Shown one piece after another: positions 35,522 through 48,402 of a stretch of DNA of 64,000 nt (position 1 is its first letter; every line of letters begins with the position of its first letter). The DNA comes from Hymenoscyphus infarciens. Lineage: Eukaryota > Ascomycota > Leotiomycetes > Helotiales > Helotiaceae. A program made the translations under genes and the position numbers. The notes beneath the pieces are model-generated. The model worked only from the letters and a program-made list of their open reading frames with translations, did not search any database and was not told the origin of the DNA. The stretch spans positions 50,961 through 114,960 of the forward strand of contig LLCB01000190.1 of NCBI GenBank assembly GCA_001414345.1, in the 5' to 3' direction.

Positions 35522-37556
35522 ATCTCTCTCTCTTGAAAAAGACTCGTCCTCGAGTCTATCTATCTTATTATTTAGAGTCGAATTAGAATAGTATAAGTAT
35601 TATATTTGTTATATTTTATTGATTTTGTTGTAAGTGAGAAGGTAGTCTAAATCGTAGCTAACCTAAGTTCGTAGATGCTTTATTTATTATAATATTATAA
35701 GCGAGATAGTAGTCTAAATCGATTTCGTAAATACTTATAAAGTAGACTTCGTTTCTAATCCTTCTATATTAAAAGCAAGTATTCGCGTTTACTAAAAGAG
35801 TATAGTCCGATCCTATCTAGTAGGTTAGAAAAAGTTTAAAGTAAAATCAGAAAAAGTTTAGAGTAGAGTCGGAGGCGAATATTAAGAGGTAACGTTGTAG
35901 GTAATAGTGATGTCTTAGCTAAGAGTTTACTTTAAGAGTGTACTAATTTATATCCGATTCGAATTTATAAAAAGAGTATAAGTCTAAAAAAGTTTAGAAT
36001 AAAGTTAGAGGCGAATTTAGAGTAGAGTTAGACAGTACTCGGTTAGGATTAACAGTGATAACTTAGTTAAGAGCTTACTTCTTTGTTTCGTTCTAATAGA
36101 AAGCGTATTTTGACTAATTTATATCCGCTTTAAAGAATTTAAATAAAAAATGAACTTCTAGCCTAGCTAGAAGTGAAAAGAAAGTAAGACTCTTATAAGA
36201 GTTAGTGAGGTTTCGGCTAGTTAAAAGACTTAATACTGAATTTGAAAATGCTATCTGAAGTTTAGAATAATAAAAAGGGTAGTTTTAGCTAGTCAAAGGC
36301 GAAGTTGTTACTAAGTTATTAAAGTTAAAATTGTTATCTAAGTATCTAGGGACAATAAAAGGGGTGGTTTCGGCTAGTTAAATGAACTTAATACTGAAGT
36401 TATCGTATTACCTTATTCCCTTTAGAGTACTTAAGGACTTAATCGTCATCTTCCGATTCAGAAGAAGAGTCGCTGTCGTATCGTAGGGGATTCGGAGCTA
36501 GATAGAGGAGTATTCTTTTGAACCGAAGAGCATCTTAGCAAGTTGTAATTCCAGCGTCTCTTATACGTAGTAGACGCGTTTTAGAGCTGAGGTGTGATCT
36601 TCTCCCACATATAAAAGAAGCGTCTATTCTAGTATCTCTCTGAGTATGGCTATACTTGAAAAGCAAACGTTTCTTTAGTATAATCTTCTTCCTACTTCCA
36701 CTTCTATTTCTTTTAGATGATGTTCAGTTAGTATTATTAAAGACAGCGATAACTCAGCTAAGAGCTCGCTTCTAAGTTTCGTCCTAATAGAAAGCGTATT
36801 TCGACCGATTCGTATCCGATTTAAGGGAAGTGGTGGGAAGGCATCAGGGGCAGCGGTGTCTCTTAAGCGAAAGGGGTCTGAATTCGGGCTTTAAAAGCAA
36901 AGGAGGGTCCGAAGGAAGGTTCGAAAGAGGGTCGGATCAGTGAGGGTTCAGAGGCGGAGTGTTTTTGAGTTATTAACTTTAGAGTTCGCTTATAATTATA
37001 TCTATCTCGTCTAACCGATCGTTTATCCTTTGTTTTTATGCCGCTATCTCGTCTATATATTATCCGTATTTAAGAAGTCTCGCTTATTATTTCGTTAGGA
37101 TCTTCTAAGTCTTAGTATATAGGTATATATTAGAGAGGGTTTAGAGAGGTGTCTTTTAAAAAGGGGAGTGGCTCTAGAAGGTCGTTTAACGCCTCGTAGC
37201 AGAACTAGTTCGATATAAAGTCGAAAAGAGGGGGGGTAAGGTTAGGTTCAGAAGCCTTCGTAATAACTATATCGACTTATTCACCGATTCTAGGGTTATT
37301 AGGATTCTCGGGAACACTTAGCGTATTCTAATCTCTTAACGTGTCTATAATACGATTTTTACTAGCTATCTATATAGACACTAAACTCTAGTGTTACTAG
37401 CTGTCTAGGTAGTCTCTAATTACCTAGCTATTTAAGAATATTATCCTTCTAGTCTAAATCTAGGCTAAGTTGTATTCGAAATAAAAGAAGCGATAAAAAG
37501 CTTAAAAAGAGATATTATTTATACTATTACTAGCGAAGAAGAGTTTAGTCTTTTTA

Positions 37557-37921
37557 TATAATAATACGAAATATATATAACTATAGAAGAGGTATATAGG
37601 AGTACGTTTAGTAGAATAACGTATGTAAATACTAGGTACTAATATAGAAGAAAAGGCTAAACTAGTCTTTTCTAACTCTAGAAGAGTAGGCTACTATATA
37701 TAAGAGGTTTAGACGATATAAAAGAGATATAAAACTAAATAACGATATACGTCGGCTAATATAAAAGCCCGAACTCTATAAAGTACGTCTAAAAGTTTAG
37801 ATAGACGTATAGACGTACGTAATCTTCTTAAATTAGATAATATAAAACAATAACTACTAAAACCTTATATATAGCAGATACTTCTAGCTATTTAGAATAG
37901 CCTAGGTGACGAGCTATTATA
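37557..37921. repeat. LTR, right copy
   Basis: Partner of 35158-35521. Both end with CTATTATA and are flanked by the 5-base duplication. Confidence 0.8.
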
Positions 37922-38456
37922 TTCTTAAAGAAGTAGGTTCTACTTCCTAATTATAACTACTAGCTTCTATTAAAGTCTATTCTATCTTTACTCTTAAAAA
38001 GTTATATAAAGCTATAGATAATCTCTTACTAGAATAAGTAGTTATACTACCTCTACTAATTATTATAAACGAAGAAGAGGAATAGAAGATTAAAGAAATA
38101 CTAGCTAGTAAGAAGAGATAGTAGTCTCTCTATTACTAAATTAAGTAGAAAGGCTTTAATAAAGACTTTAATTAGTATCTAGCTTAATAACTAATCTATA
38201 TACTATAACTAGTAGAAAAGTTCTATTTAGAGAAGCTAGAGATAGCTAGTTCTCTAGTAGCTCTCCTGTTATAGAAAGCAGTATATAAGACTAGAAGAGA
38301 GGATTATAGCGAGCTAGAGATTAATACTCCTATATTAAAGAAGGACAAAGCCGCTTAGTTATAGAAGGCCTATTTAAAGAGGGAGTAGTATAACAGGGTT
38401 TTTCCTAGCGTAGATAAGAGTTAAGAAAGTAAATATATTCCTACTCTTTCTATTAG

Positions 38457-41400
38457 TGTAACTAGGTTATAAATAAGGTCTTCCTATCTCTCTTTAAGGG
38501 ATTAAAAGGTAACGTAAAAAGTAGTTATTCATTTATACGTGTCTATCTATAAGTATAAAGGTCTAAGTATAAATAGGCCTTATTCTACTACCTAATTAGG
38601 TAACTAGAACTAATATATTTACTCTATAATTGTCTTAATACTAGGGCAACTTAGAAGTAAGATATATTAGTAAAAACTATTAAAAATATAATTAAAAGAG
38701 ATTAATAAAATCTACTAATAAGAGCTCTCTATTCTGTCTATCTAGCTAATTAGAATACTCTATTCCACTTATCTATTCTCGCTTATTCGTCTATGTTTCT
38801 TATATACCTATCTTCTCTACGTTCTACCTATTCTATCACTTTTACTTTTAATCTATTAGTATTAATAAGATCCTTTAAAGCGTTATAAAGCTTAGATTTA
38901 GTTATAGTATTTATAGAATTACTTATACTATTAATCTATTTAATATCGTAGATCTCTCGACGTTTGTATACTTATCAAAGTCTTATAATATTAATTATTA
39001 GTCTCTTTTCCTTAGTAGTACTAAGTCTTATAAGATAGTTATAAATTAACTTAGAATTAGTATAAATTATAAGTAGAACTAATTAATTAAGAATAAGCTT
39101 AATTATCGATTTAATAGTACTAGTAATATTAAATCTTCTACTTAAAGTATATAACTTAGAGGCTAAAATACTATAAGTAACTCTCTTATACTTTATAGAT
39201 AACTAGTATAAGATATTAGCTTTATTATCTTTATCTACTAATATAAGAACGTATCCGATTTATAAAGTATAATCCTTATTATTAGTAAAAGAGGAATTAG
39301 TAAATAGAATTAATTTAAGACTTTCTAGATTTAATTCTATATAGGTAAGTCCTCTGTTAGGATTATTAATTTACTATTAAAGTCTCTTATTAAGAGCGTT
39401 AATATCTTCCTTTTAAGAGTTAACTATTTAGATAGTAGTCGATAAATCGAAAGCGGCTTCTAGTTATAATACTATAGCTATATAGGCTCTATAAGTATAT
39501 TATATAACATATTACTCTTTTATAGAAGCCTTTAATTAAATCGTGTTATAAGAGCTTTTAAGATTAGTAGGCTTAATACTTACTAATTTAATATTCTTTG
39601 AATAATCCTAAGTAAGCGTAATCTTAAGATTAAGCAAGTCTAAGGAATTAATTATAATTTTACCTTTATTAAATTTAAGTAAATAGTCCTTAGTTAATTC
39701 CTTATAGTCCTTAGTAGCAAATTTAACTTCCTTAAGCTTTAATTCCTTATTATTAGCAAATCCTTTCTTAATAAGAATAAGAGTATTATTAGTTTAAAGA
39801 CCTATAATACTAAAGTATTATTCCTTATTAATATATAAAAAGTAAGAATTATATATTAATTCTTTTATTCGAAGTACTTTTAGGTAATACTTTTAGTAGA
39901 TATTAAACTAATAGTTTCTAGCTTCTATAATACTATAAAGAAGTCTTATTACTTTCTAGATAATTCTCTTCTACTATTCTTTATTCTTTAAGAGATAGGT
40001 AAAAATTTATCGTCCTAATTAGATAATAGACTATATATAAGCCTAGGAAATATCTCTTAAAAAGAGGCTAAATTATTAGTAGAATATAATAAAAAGAGTA
40101 ATAATAAGTCTCTAGTTTATACGTTAGATCGTAGATAATTAGATAAAGATAACCTTTTTACTATTATTATTAAATCCTTAGATTACTAATCTTAACTTTT
40201 CTATAGCTTATACTATACTAAGGAATTTAAGAGTATCGACGAATTTAGATCTAAATATTCTAGCCTCTTTTAGAAGTTAGTTATAGGTGATTATTTTAAG
40301 TATACCTCTATTAGTAAGGCCCTTGAATTCAGATTAGCGTATACTAATATATATACCTTCTTATATACTATTTAATTTAGTAGAACGTAGAGTTTTAGAG
40401 ACATTCTTATTATATTAAATAAAACGTTCCTTTCTATTAACCTTACTTTAAATAAAGATCTTAGATATACTAGCCTTAAATATATAGGTATTAATAAGAT
40501 TAAGGTGTTCTAGGAATTAGAAGGGAACTTTTAGATTCTTTAGTAGTTGTCCTCTCTTTCGCTTTAGTAGTATAGTCGATAGAATCGGTTTAGGAATTAG
40601 AACTAGTATTAATTAAGAGCGTATTACTATAAGAGATAGTAGTAGAGTATCGAGGTCTATTTCTAATTCTAGGTCCTTAAATTATTATACTTCTTAATTA
40701 GTATTCTTAGCTAGCTAATTCTTATCTAGAATAGAATCTCTATACTATAAGAGAGGGGAATAATAAGGCTTTATAACCGTAGATCTAAATTTAGTAGGTC
40801 TACTAGGTAATTCAATAATATACTCCTTATTATTAATACTAATTAATTTAAAAGGTCTAGTCTATTTACTCTTTTCTTGCTAAACGAGGACGTTAGAATT
40901 TAGAGGTAAATTATATAAGTAATTCTTATTAGGAATCGTATGTTTTTGGTAGTATCGTAGAGTCCTTGAGAAGAGTAATAGATTAATACTTTTAACGTGT
41001 TTATTAATAGGCTAGGGAAGTGTTAAATCAGTTAGTTTCGCGATAATTGATTAAAGAAACGATTAGTAGATCTATAGTCCTTTTTAGGATAAAAGAATAC
41101 TAGGATAAAAACTCTTTATAGTAGTAAAAGTTAATCTCCTACTAGGATAGAAAGGAGGCTTTTACTCTATAACTACTTATAATATTATATTTCTACTAGA
41201 ATAGAAGAGACGACGCTACTAGGACAGAAAGCATCTAATATAAGTAACTAAGTAACCTAATCTATACACGTATACTAATTAGTATTAGTATAACTAGGTT
41301 ATAAATAGAGTCTTCCTATCTCTCTTTAAAGGATTAAAAGGTAACGTAAAAAGTGGTTATTTATTTATACGTGCCTATCTATAAGTATAAAGGTCTAAGT

Positions 41401-41472
41401 ATAAATAGGCCTTATTCTACTACTCGATTAGGTAACCGGAACCGACATATTCACCTTATAATTGTCCTAACA
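38457..41472 (-). mobile_element. Ty1/copia-type LTR element, minus strand, RIP-mutated
   Basis: 184-base direct repeats at 38457-38640 and 41289-41472 bound a 2.65-kb interior. On the minus strand the LTR starts TGTTAGGACAATTATAAGG and ends CTAGTTACA/TATA. Just inside the right-hand minus-strand end (about 38750-39100) a broken frame reads like copia RNase H: SKLIYNYLIRLSTTKEKRLI, then SISNSINTITKSKLYNALKDL. At about 3.0 kb the element is shorter than a full copia. Target duplications are not obvious (ATTAG versus CTTCC). Confidence 0.7.
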
Positions 41473-41684
41473 CTTCCTCTTTCTTCTCTCTTCTCTCTCT
41501 CTCTCTTTCTCTTCTATTCTCTTTCTCTCTTCTCTCTTCCTCTTTCCTCTCTCTCTCTCTTACTCTATTATTTATCTAAAAACAAAAGTAGAAAAACAAT
41601 CTAATAGTAATAGAAAATCAGATAATAATAATAATAATAAAGTAATAATAATAATAATAACTATAAAAAAGTAAGAAACAATTT

Positions 41685-41728
<44 letters not shown>

Positions 41729-42007
41729 TATAAAAAACCTATTCTCCTTCTAAATCCTTTTCTATTCTTAACTTAACTAATAACTAATAACTATAGAGAA
41801 AATTATTAGATCCTAAGAAATATAGATAGAGATATAGATATAGATATAGAATCTACTAATCTACTAATCTACTAATCTACTAATCTACTAATCTACTAAT
41901 CTACTAATCTACTAATCTACTAATCTAGTAAAAGAGAGAGAGACTTTAAAATTAAACTTAAAATTAAACTTAAAATTAAACTTAAAATTTAAATTTAAAA
42001 CTCTTCT
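41473..42007. repeat. microsatellite-rich tract
   Basis: Pyrimidine-rich (CTCTTT)-like sequence at 41473-41560, ATA repeats at about 41622-41660, about 14 units of ACT/CTA at about 41685-41727, an 8-base unit TCTACTAA repeated about ten times at about 41845-41925, and an AATTAAACTTAA repeat up to 42000. No gene. Confidence 0.75.
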
Positions 42008-42177
42008 TGTCAGTATATATTTAAGAGTAAATAGCGATTCGGATTAGTATACGTGGGCATACGTGCTTCTCGCTTAAGGGCTACTTAAGTAGTTATCGTA
42101 GCTAGCTTTACTTAGTATATACGAACGATAATATAACTCTTTTTATATCGCTTTTATAACTATAAGTTATACTAATA
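42008..42177 (+). repeat. 5' LTR of copia element
   Basis: 170 bases, RIP-altered partner of 48233-48402 (for example GTACACGTGGG there, GTATACGTGGG here). Confidence 0.85.
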
Positions 42178-45100
42178 CTAATCAGTAGACGTATAGATTA
42201 GATACTCAGTTACTTTATATATTTCTACTATAGATATACTTATATAAAAGTAAACTCGATATTACTAGTAGACTCCTCTTCTCTAATTATAACTCCTTCT
42301 ACTATTTAAATTTTCAATAATATACTATAAACGCTTCTTAATATAAGAAGCACTAATTACTAATACTAACCTTCTAACGTTATTCTAATAACTCCCTCGA
42401 CCTCCTATTCTCCTCTAAGATAATTTATACTCTCTAAGATACTTATTCACCTAAAACCTAAATTCTCTTTTACTTACTAAGTAGAGTATAAACGGACTTT
42501 CGATAATATCTAAATTTAATTTAAATAATAATAATATCTATAACATCTATAATATAACAGACACACTAGTACTAATTCTAATAACTTCGGAGGCTTTAAC
42601 TTCGGTACTAAAACAAGCCCTAAAGCTTGTACTAAAGCTAAAGTTAATATAAATAGAAGAGACGATTTTTATAGCTAAATAAGAAGAGAAGTATACTAAA
42701 AGAGAGAATAAAGACCTTCTTCTTTAAAACGAATTTTAAGTAGACTTTAAAAGATAGGATTAAGATAAATTTACTAAAATCTACTAATCCACTACTATTA
42801 AGTTATAACGAATACTTTATAGAAGAGGTATATAGGTTAAGATAAATAGACATAAGATACTTATATCTTAAGTACTATATAATACTACTACTAAGGTTAA
42901 CTAAACTAAGTAGTTAGACGAAGAATTAAAAGATATAGTATTAGTAGAAGCTAGTACTAAAGAATTAAGATCTCGTTATAAATATATAGTAGAATACGCT
43001 AAAAGATAATAAAACCTATAGTAATAACAACTCTAATAATAACAACCTCTAGCTGAAAATATTACTTAAAACACCTAATCTAAGACAAAGGCTAGAGACG
43101 AAGCTTTATAAGTATCTACTATATAATAATAATAATAATAATAACAACTGATATAATAACTAATACCTTCGACGACTTTAATCCTACTAACTAAAAGGAA
43201 AGACCTAAGCGATCTAGTATAACCTTTAATCTAACCTTTAAGTCTACTAAAAGACAACTAGATATCCTTCTTTATATCTTATTAATTTAGTAAAGATACT
43301 AGTAGCAACGATTTCAACGATACCTCTAAATATCTAGAATATAATCAGTAATAGAATAATCTTAGTAGAAGACTACTAATATAAATAAATATAGTATATT
43401 TTAAACTAGAATTAACTTCTTAAAGTTTAAAGAGTTAAGACTACTCTCATATATTAGACACTCTTATAAAAGTATATAAAGATAATTAAAAGTATAGTAG
43501 AAAAGAAGATAACTTTACTATTAAAGTTATAATCTTTAAGAATATATATAAGAGAAGTAGAGTATTACTAGCAATTTACTCTCTTACCTTCTCTATTATA
43601 CTAAAAGGTAACGCTTTAAATTACTTTTATACTATACTTTTTAACAAATACAACGATTAATCTTTTAAAGTTTTATTTATATCTATATAATAATACTTTA
43701 AAGATAAACTTTATAAAAGAGACTAATTATCTAAGTAGAATAATATTAATTTATAGGAGATAATTTAAGTATCTAGAGTATTAATATCATAGTCTTTTAA
43801 AGATATATTATTAAGACTTAATTTACTAAGATTTTCTCTCTCTATAGACTTTTATACTAATAGTTAGTTTTTAAATAAGCTAATTTTAGCGTATAAAAAG
43901 GTCTTAGATTATACTATTATAATATTAACCTTACTCTAAGACTCTTTAATTTCTAATACTATTACTCTTCTACGAAGTTTAATCTAATCCTATATAAAAG
44001 TCTACTTAGAGATAGTTATAAACAAAACTATAATAACTAAGAGGTACTTCTATAAGAGCAGATAATATAGTAGTATAAATAAATTTAGTAGTATAGATTA
44101 ATATAAGAAGAAGAGGACATGTTATATATATAGAAAGGACGATTATTTATCTTAGGATTATAGTTAAGAAGAGTAAGACTATTACTTTACTAAATAGACT
44201 AATAAGAATTCTAGACACTTTAAAGAGAAGTAAGACAAGTATACTAGAAAGGTATATAATATAAATATAGTATACGCTTAGAGTACCTAGGAAGAGGAGA
44301 TATTAGAGACTCTTTATACTATTACTCTATTAAAAGAAGATAGTTACTTATTAGATACTAACTTAGATAATAAAGTTATCTATTATAATATTACTTCCGT
44401 AGGATTTATTAATAATTTAAATACTAAATAACTTACTATAAATTTAATAAGTTTAGTATAAAAACACGCTATTAATAGATATATCTTATAAAACCTAAAT
44501 AATCTAAATAACACTTCTAACATTATATATAAATTTATAGAGAAGGTGTTTATAATAATAGTTAAAAGATATATAAAAGAGAACTTCTTTAGTATAATAA
44601 TTAATACTAGAGTAGCTTAAAAGTTAAGTATAAGATATAACTAATATCTTATATATATTAGACTTATTAAAAGCATCTTAATTAATAAAGGTATAAAGAG
44701 TTAATTTAATATCTAGTTTAGTAAAGGATATACTCTATCTTTAAGATCGATAATAATCGATATACTAATTAGAAAAGCTAAATTCTATATAGTATAATCT
44801 AATACCCCTTTTATCCTTTATATTAATAATATAGACAACCTAAATATTACTTTAAATAATCTTTAAAACACACTTATCTAAGAGAATAAAAAAGGATTAG
44901 AAGTTAAAAGGTTCTCTATTATATAACGATTTAGATACCTTTTTCTACTCTAAGATAAAGCTATATATAACTTTATATAAGAGTATTTAACATTTCTTAT
45001 AAATATTAATATTTAACAACTTTATAAGCGATTTAGTTACTTATTAGTACTAAGATTATAACGTATACTAGAAAGAGCTAGATATTATATTAACTAAGGC

Positions 45101-47788
45101 ATCTTTTAATATCTTACTAAATTTTATAAATACTATTAAAAGTATAGAAGTTCGCTTAGCTAATTTAAGTTCACTCTTTATAATAACTTTAAATTTAATT
45201 ATAGTATTTTAATTAATACTTTCTTCCTTAATAAGTAGGCGGTCTTATACTATATAGACGAAGTAATAAGGTATTAAGTAAGTGACTTTTTACTAGATAT
45301 AAAAGCAATAACTATATAGAAGGTCTTCTAAAGATGTTAGATTAATATATATCTTAGACCTTCTAATTATATTATTATAAATACTAGGATAAACTTTGTT
45401 AGAAAGGACTTTATATACTCTACTACTAGAATAAGTACTATAGTAAAAACTGTACCAGTTAAGGCATATAATTTAATTAGTATAGTAGAATAATACTATA
45501 GACCGATTTAACAGGTATATAATATTATACGTAAATAAGAGCCTTATCTCTTATAAAGTTTAGTACTTTAAATAGCCTTTAAAGTAATTAACGATATAGT
45601 AGGCCTAAATAGTCTAGTCTCTACTCTATTAGTATATAAGGTATATACTTAAATAACTATAAATAACGTACCTTTATAACCGATTTCTACGAGGTTAGAG
45701 ACCTATAAGAAGGCTACTTAAGAAGTACGAAAGTAGATTATATCTCGCTAAGTTAAAGAAGCTCTTAATATACGAAATAGACCGATTAACTAAGTTAAGG
45801 ACTTACTCTTAAATTTAGACGTTTTAGTATAAAAAGAGTATATAAAGTCTTAGATAGAACCTTTTATCTTTTAAGGAATCGAGAATAAGGACTATATTAT
45901 AGTACTACTAAGCAGTTCTATAAAGTTTTAATCTATAGTTATAAAGCTATACTTTATTAAAACTTTTAAAACTTCTAGAATAGTACTAGTAACTAAGGAA
46001 GTTTCTAGTATAGTACTATCTAAAATAATACTATAACCCTATAAAAAAGAGGGAACTTTTAAGTAATAGAGTAGGTAAGATGTTAAATAATATTCGCCTT
46101 CTCTCTAATATCGACTTCGATAGTTATAGATCTACTAGAATACTAATATTCTAGAAACTATACTAGAACCTCTCTAGAAGCGTAGACATAGACGGCCCTA
46201 AAAGTATCTAAAGCCTCTAAGTAATATTAAAGCGTTATTCTAGTAGTTAGACACTTTTATTAACAATATCAACTATATTACTTTTAAGAATATTAAAACT
46301 TTTCTTACTAATTTAAGCGAACCTTATAATATTAAAGTCTTTATAGCTAATAATAGTATAATATATATTAAATCGTAATAAAAGAAGATTAATAGATTAA
46401 CTAATTATAGTGTTTTTAAGATTATTACTTAGAAGGAATTACCTCCTAATACTAGAATATTTAGATTACGCTTTATAGATAATATAAAATTTAAGAGTAT
46501 AACACTTACTTTTATAAAGTTAAGATTAGTAATCTAAGTATATAATAATACTAGAAAGTTACTAGTACTTACTTAAGCACCTATAATTTAGAGAGTAAGC
46601 TAGAGAATAATCCTTATACTTATTATAATACTTCTAGGTTTATAAGTATTTATTTAAGATATTATATAAGTATATATATAATCTTTAACCGACTTAAATC
46701 AGAAATTCTTTATACGCTCTCTTAAAGGTTATCCTTAATAGGAAGATATATTCTTTAAAGTAATTAAGCTATTATATAATATTCTAGAAGCTAGTAATTA
46801 TTAGTTTATAACGTACTATAAACACTATATTCTAAGGCTTATAATAGAACAGTTAATATTCGACCTCTGTCTTTTATATACTAAGTTATACTAATATAAC
46901 GAATAAGTAAAGTTAGATACCCCTTTTAGTATAGTAGGCCTTTAAACTAATAATACTCTTATACTTGCTAATAACGCTTTTATTAATAAAGAAGAGCTTA
47001 CTATTAATAAAGCTAGGTTTATATCTAAGGAGAGAGAAGAGCTTACTATTAACTATCTAATTAAATTTAATAGAGGGCTAATTACTAAGTATCTTAACAG
47101 CTCTATATCTTTTACTTAAGATTATATAAAATACTTAGATTTAGTATAAAAGGCCTTATCTAAGATATCTAATATAAAAGGGATATTATATATAGTAGAT
47201 ACTAAAGATTAATATATTATATAACGTGCTAGAGGGGTATACTTAGCTATAGTATCCTAACCTAAGGCTGCTTTTAACTTATTATATACTACTTAAACTA
47301 TCGATCTTTAAAATAATAATATTTCACTCTTTAATAAGTAAATTTAATAGTAAATCGACAATCTCTTAAGAGGACTTAAATTCGTTAAATTAGATAAATC
47401 TTCTTTAAAGTTATACGCTTTTACTAATAGATTATTTACTAATAATAAGGACTTATTATTATAAATCGGTTATGTTATTACTCTTATAGATAAAGATAAT
47501 AATACTAATATCTTATATTAGTCTTTTACTAAATATAAGAGAGTTACTTATAGTGTTTTAGTATTAGAATTATATATAATAAGCTCTAGATTTAACGCTA
47601 TAGCTTTAATAAAATCAACTCTTAAAAATATCTTAGGATTTAAGATACTACTTATAGTATATACTAATTCGAAGTCTATTTATAAATATATAGCTAAATT
47701 AGGTATAACTAAGGAGAAGTAACTAATAATTAATGTTATATACCTATAAGAAGCGTATGAATTAAGAGAGATTAATAAGATTAAATGG

Positions 47789-48190
47789 ATTAATAGTAAG
47801 AGTAATCCTATAGATGCTATAACTAAAAAGGGTTGCTATAATACTCTATAAAAGTTGATCGATACTAATAAGCTAGACATCAACCTTATGGAATAGGTGG
47901 AACGAAATAAGGGACTGAAATAGAGCCTCCTCATTGGTCGAGGACAGGGAATAGAAGGCTCTAATTAGTTAGCTCGGATATGTAGATTAAATGGATCGAC
48001 GGTAAGAGTAATCCTGCGGATGCCATGACCAAAAAGGGTTGCCACAATGCCCTGCAAAAGTTGATCGATACCAATAAGCTGGACATCAACCTTATGGAAT
48101 GGGTAGAACGAAATGAGGGACTGAAATAGAGCCTCCTTATTGGTCGAGGACAGGGAATGGAAGGCTCTAATTGGTTAGCTCGGATATGTG
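47789..48190 (+). repeat. tandem duplication at the copia 3' end
   Basis: Two copies of about 200 bases, 47789-47989 (RIP-altered) and 47992-48190 (nearly clean). Both span the end of the RNase H reading frame (WI.GKSNP.DA.TKKG, LIDTNKLDINLME) and the following untranslated stretch up to CTCGGATATGT. Confidence 0.85.
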
Positions 48191-48232
48191 ATTTTTGGGG
48201 TACCAACTTCTGTCGTTTTAAAGAAGTGCCAG

Positions 48233-48402
48233 TGTCGGTATATATTTAAGGGGTAAATAGCGATTCGGGTTAGTACACGTGGGTACACGTGCACTCGCTT
48301 AGAGGCTACTTAAGTAGGCATCGTAGCTAGCTTTACTCGGTATGTACGAACGATAATACAACTCTTTTTGCATCGCTTTTATGACCATAAGTTATACCAA
48401 CA
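48233..48402 (+). repeat. 3' LTR of copia element, lightly mutated
   Basis: 170 bases and retains CA/TG steps, so it is closer to the original sequence than the 5' LTR. Confidence 0.85.

Larger units (their letters stand above)
35158..37921. mobile_element. short (probably non-autonomous) LTR retroelement
   Basis: 2764 bases with direct terminal repeats at 35158-35521 (364) and 37557-37921 (365). Each LTR begins TATAATA and ends CTATTATA, the RIP-altered form of TGTAACGG...CCGTCACA seen in the clean copy at 58975. Flanking 5-base duplications are TCCTT and TTCTT, differing by one C/T. The 2035-base interior has no recognisable polymerase, protease or integrase, and is shared with 62729-64000. 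Reading it on the minus strand gives a long, interrupted gag-like frame without a clear domain. Confidence 0.8.
29977..38398 (+). mobile_element. RIP-mutated Ty3/gypsy retrotransposon with nested insertions
   Basis: All frames are broken by TA-type stops, but + strand gypsy domains are still readable. The reverse transcriptase is near 31430-31790 (LRFYINFQKL, KLDIQ-like, then YLDNILIY at 31765-31788). RNase H is near 32160-32600 (YNYKIYNKKLLTI, YTNYKALKYF). Integrase is near 34200-34900 (IIDYLFK, DRGSYFITIF). The coding order RT-RNase H-integrase is that of gypsy. A Tc1/mariner element (32751-34057) sits between RNase H and integrase, and a short LTR element (35158-37921) sits after integrase. 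The bounds are set by a TATAACAG motif at both ends and are uncertain; clear matching LTRs were not found. Confidence 0.75.
42008..48402 (+). mobile_element. full-length Ty1/copia retrotransposon, RIP-mutated
   Basis: 6395 bases with two 170-base LTRs, 42008-42177 and 48233-48402, starting TGTCRGTATATATTTAAG and ending ATACYAAYA. The + strand frames are broken but readable: a gag zinc-knuckle-like CYIYRKDDYLS near 44110, and copia RNase H near 47370-47900 with LYAFTNRLFTNNKDL, SVLVLELYIISSRF and YTNSKSIYKYIAKLG. The last 200 coding bases are duplicated in tandem (47789-47989 and 47992-48190). It is flanked by an imperfect 63-86-base direct repeat rather than a clear 5-base duplication. Confidence 0.8.

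Noticed and set aside
35158..37921. Interpretation as a Ty3/gypsy element with its own pol
   Set aside because: The 2-kb interior is too short and shows no RT, RNase H or integrase motif; the pol readings belong to the surrounding host element.
41685..41727. CRISPR-like array from regular repeats
   Set aside because: It is a plain trinucleotide microsatellite without spacers, in a eukaryotic genome.
47961..48206. Minus-strand open frame in the copia 3' end
   Set aside because: Antisense of the unmutated duplicate of the copia RNase H end.
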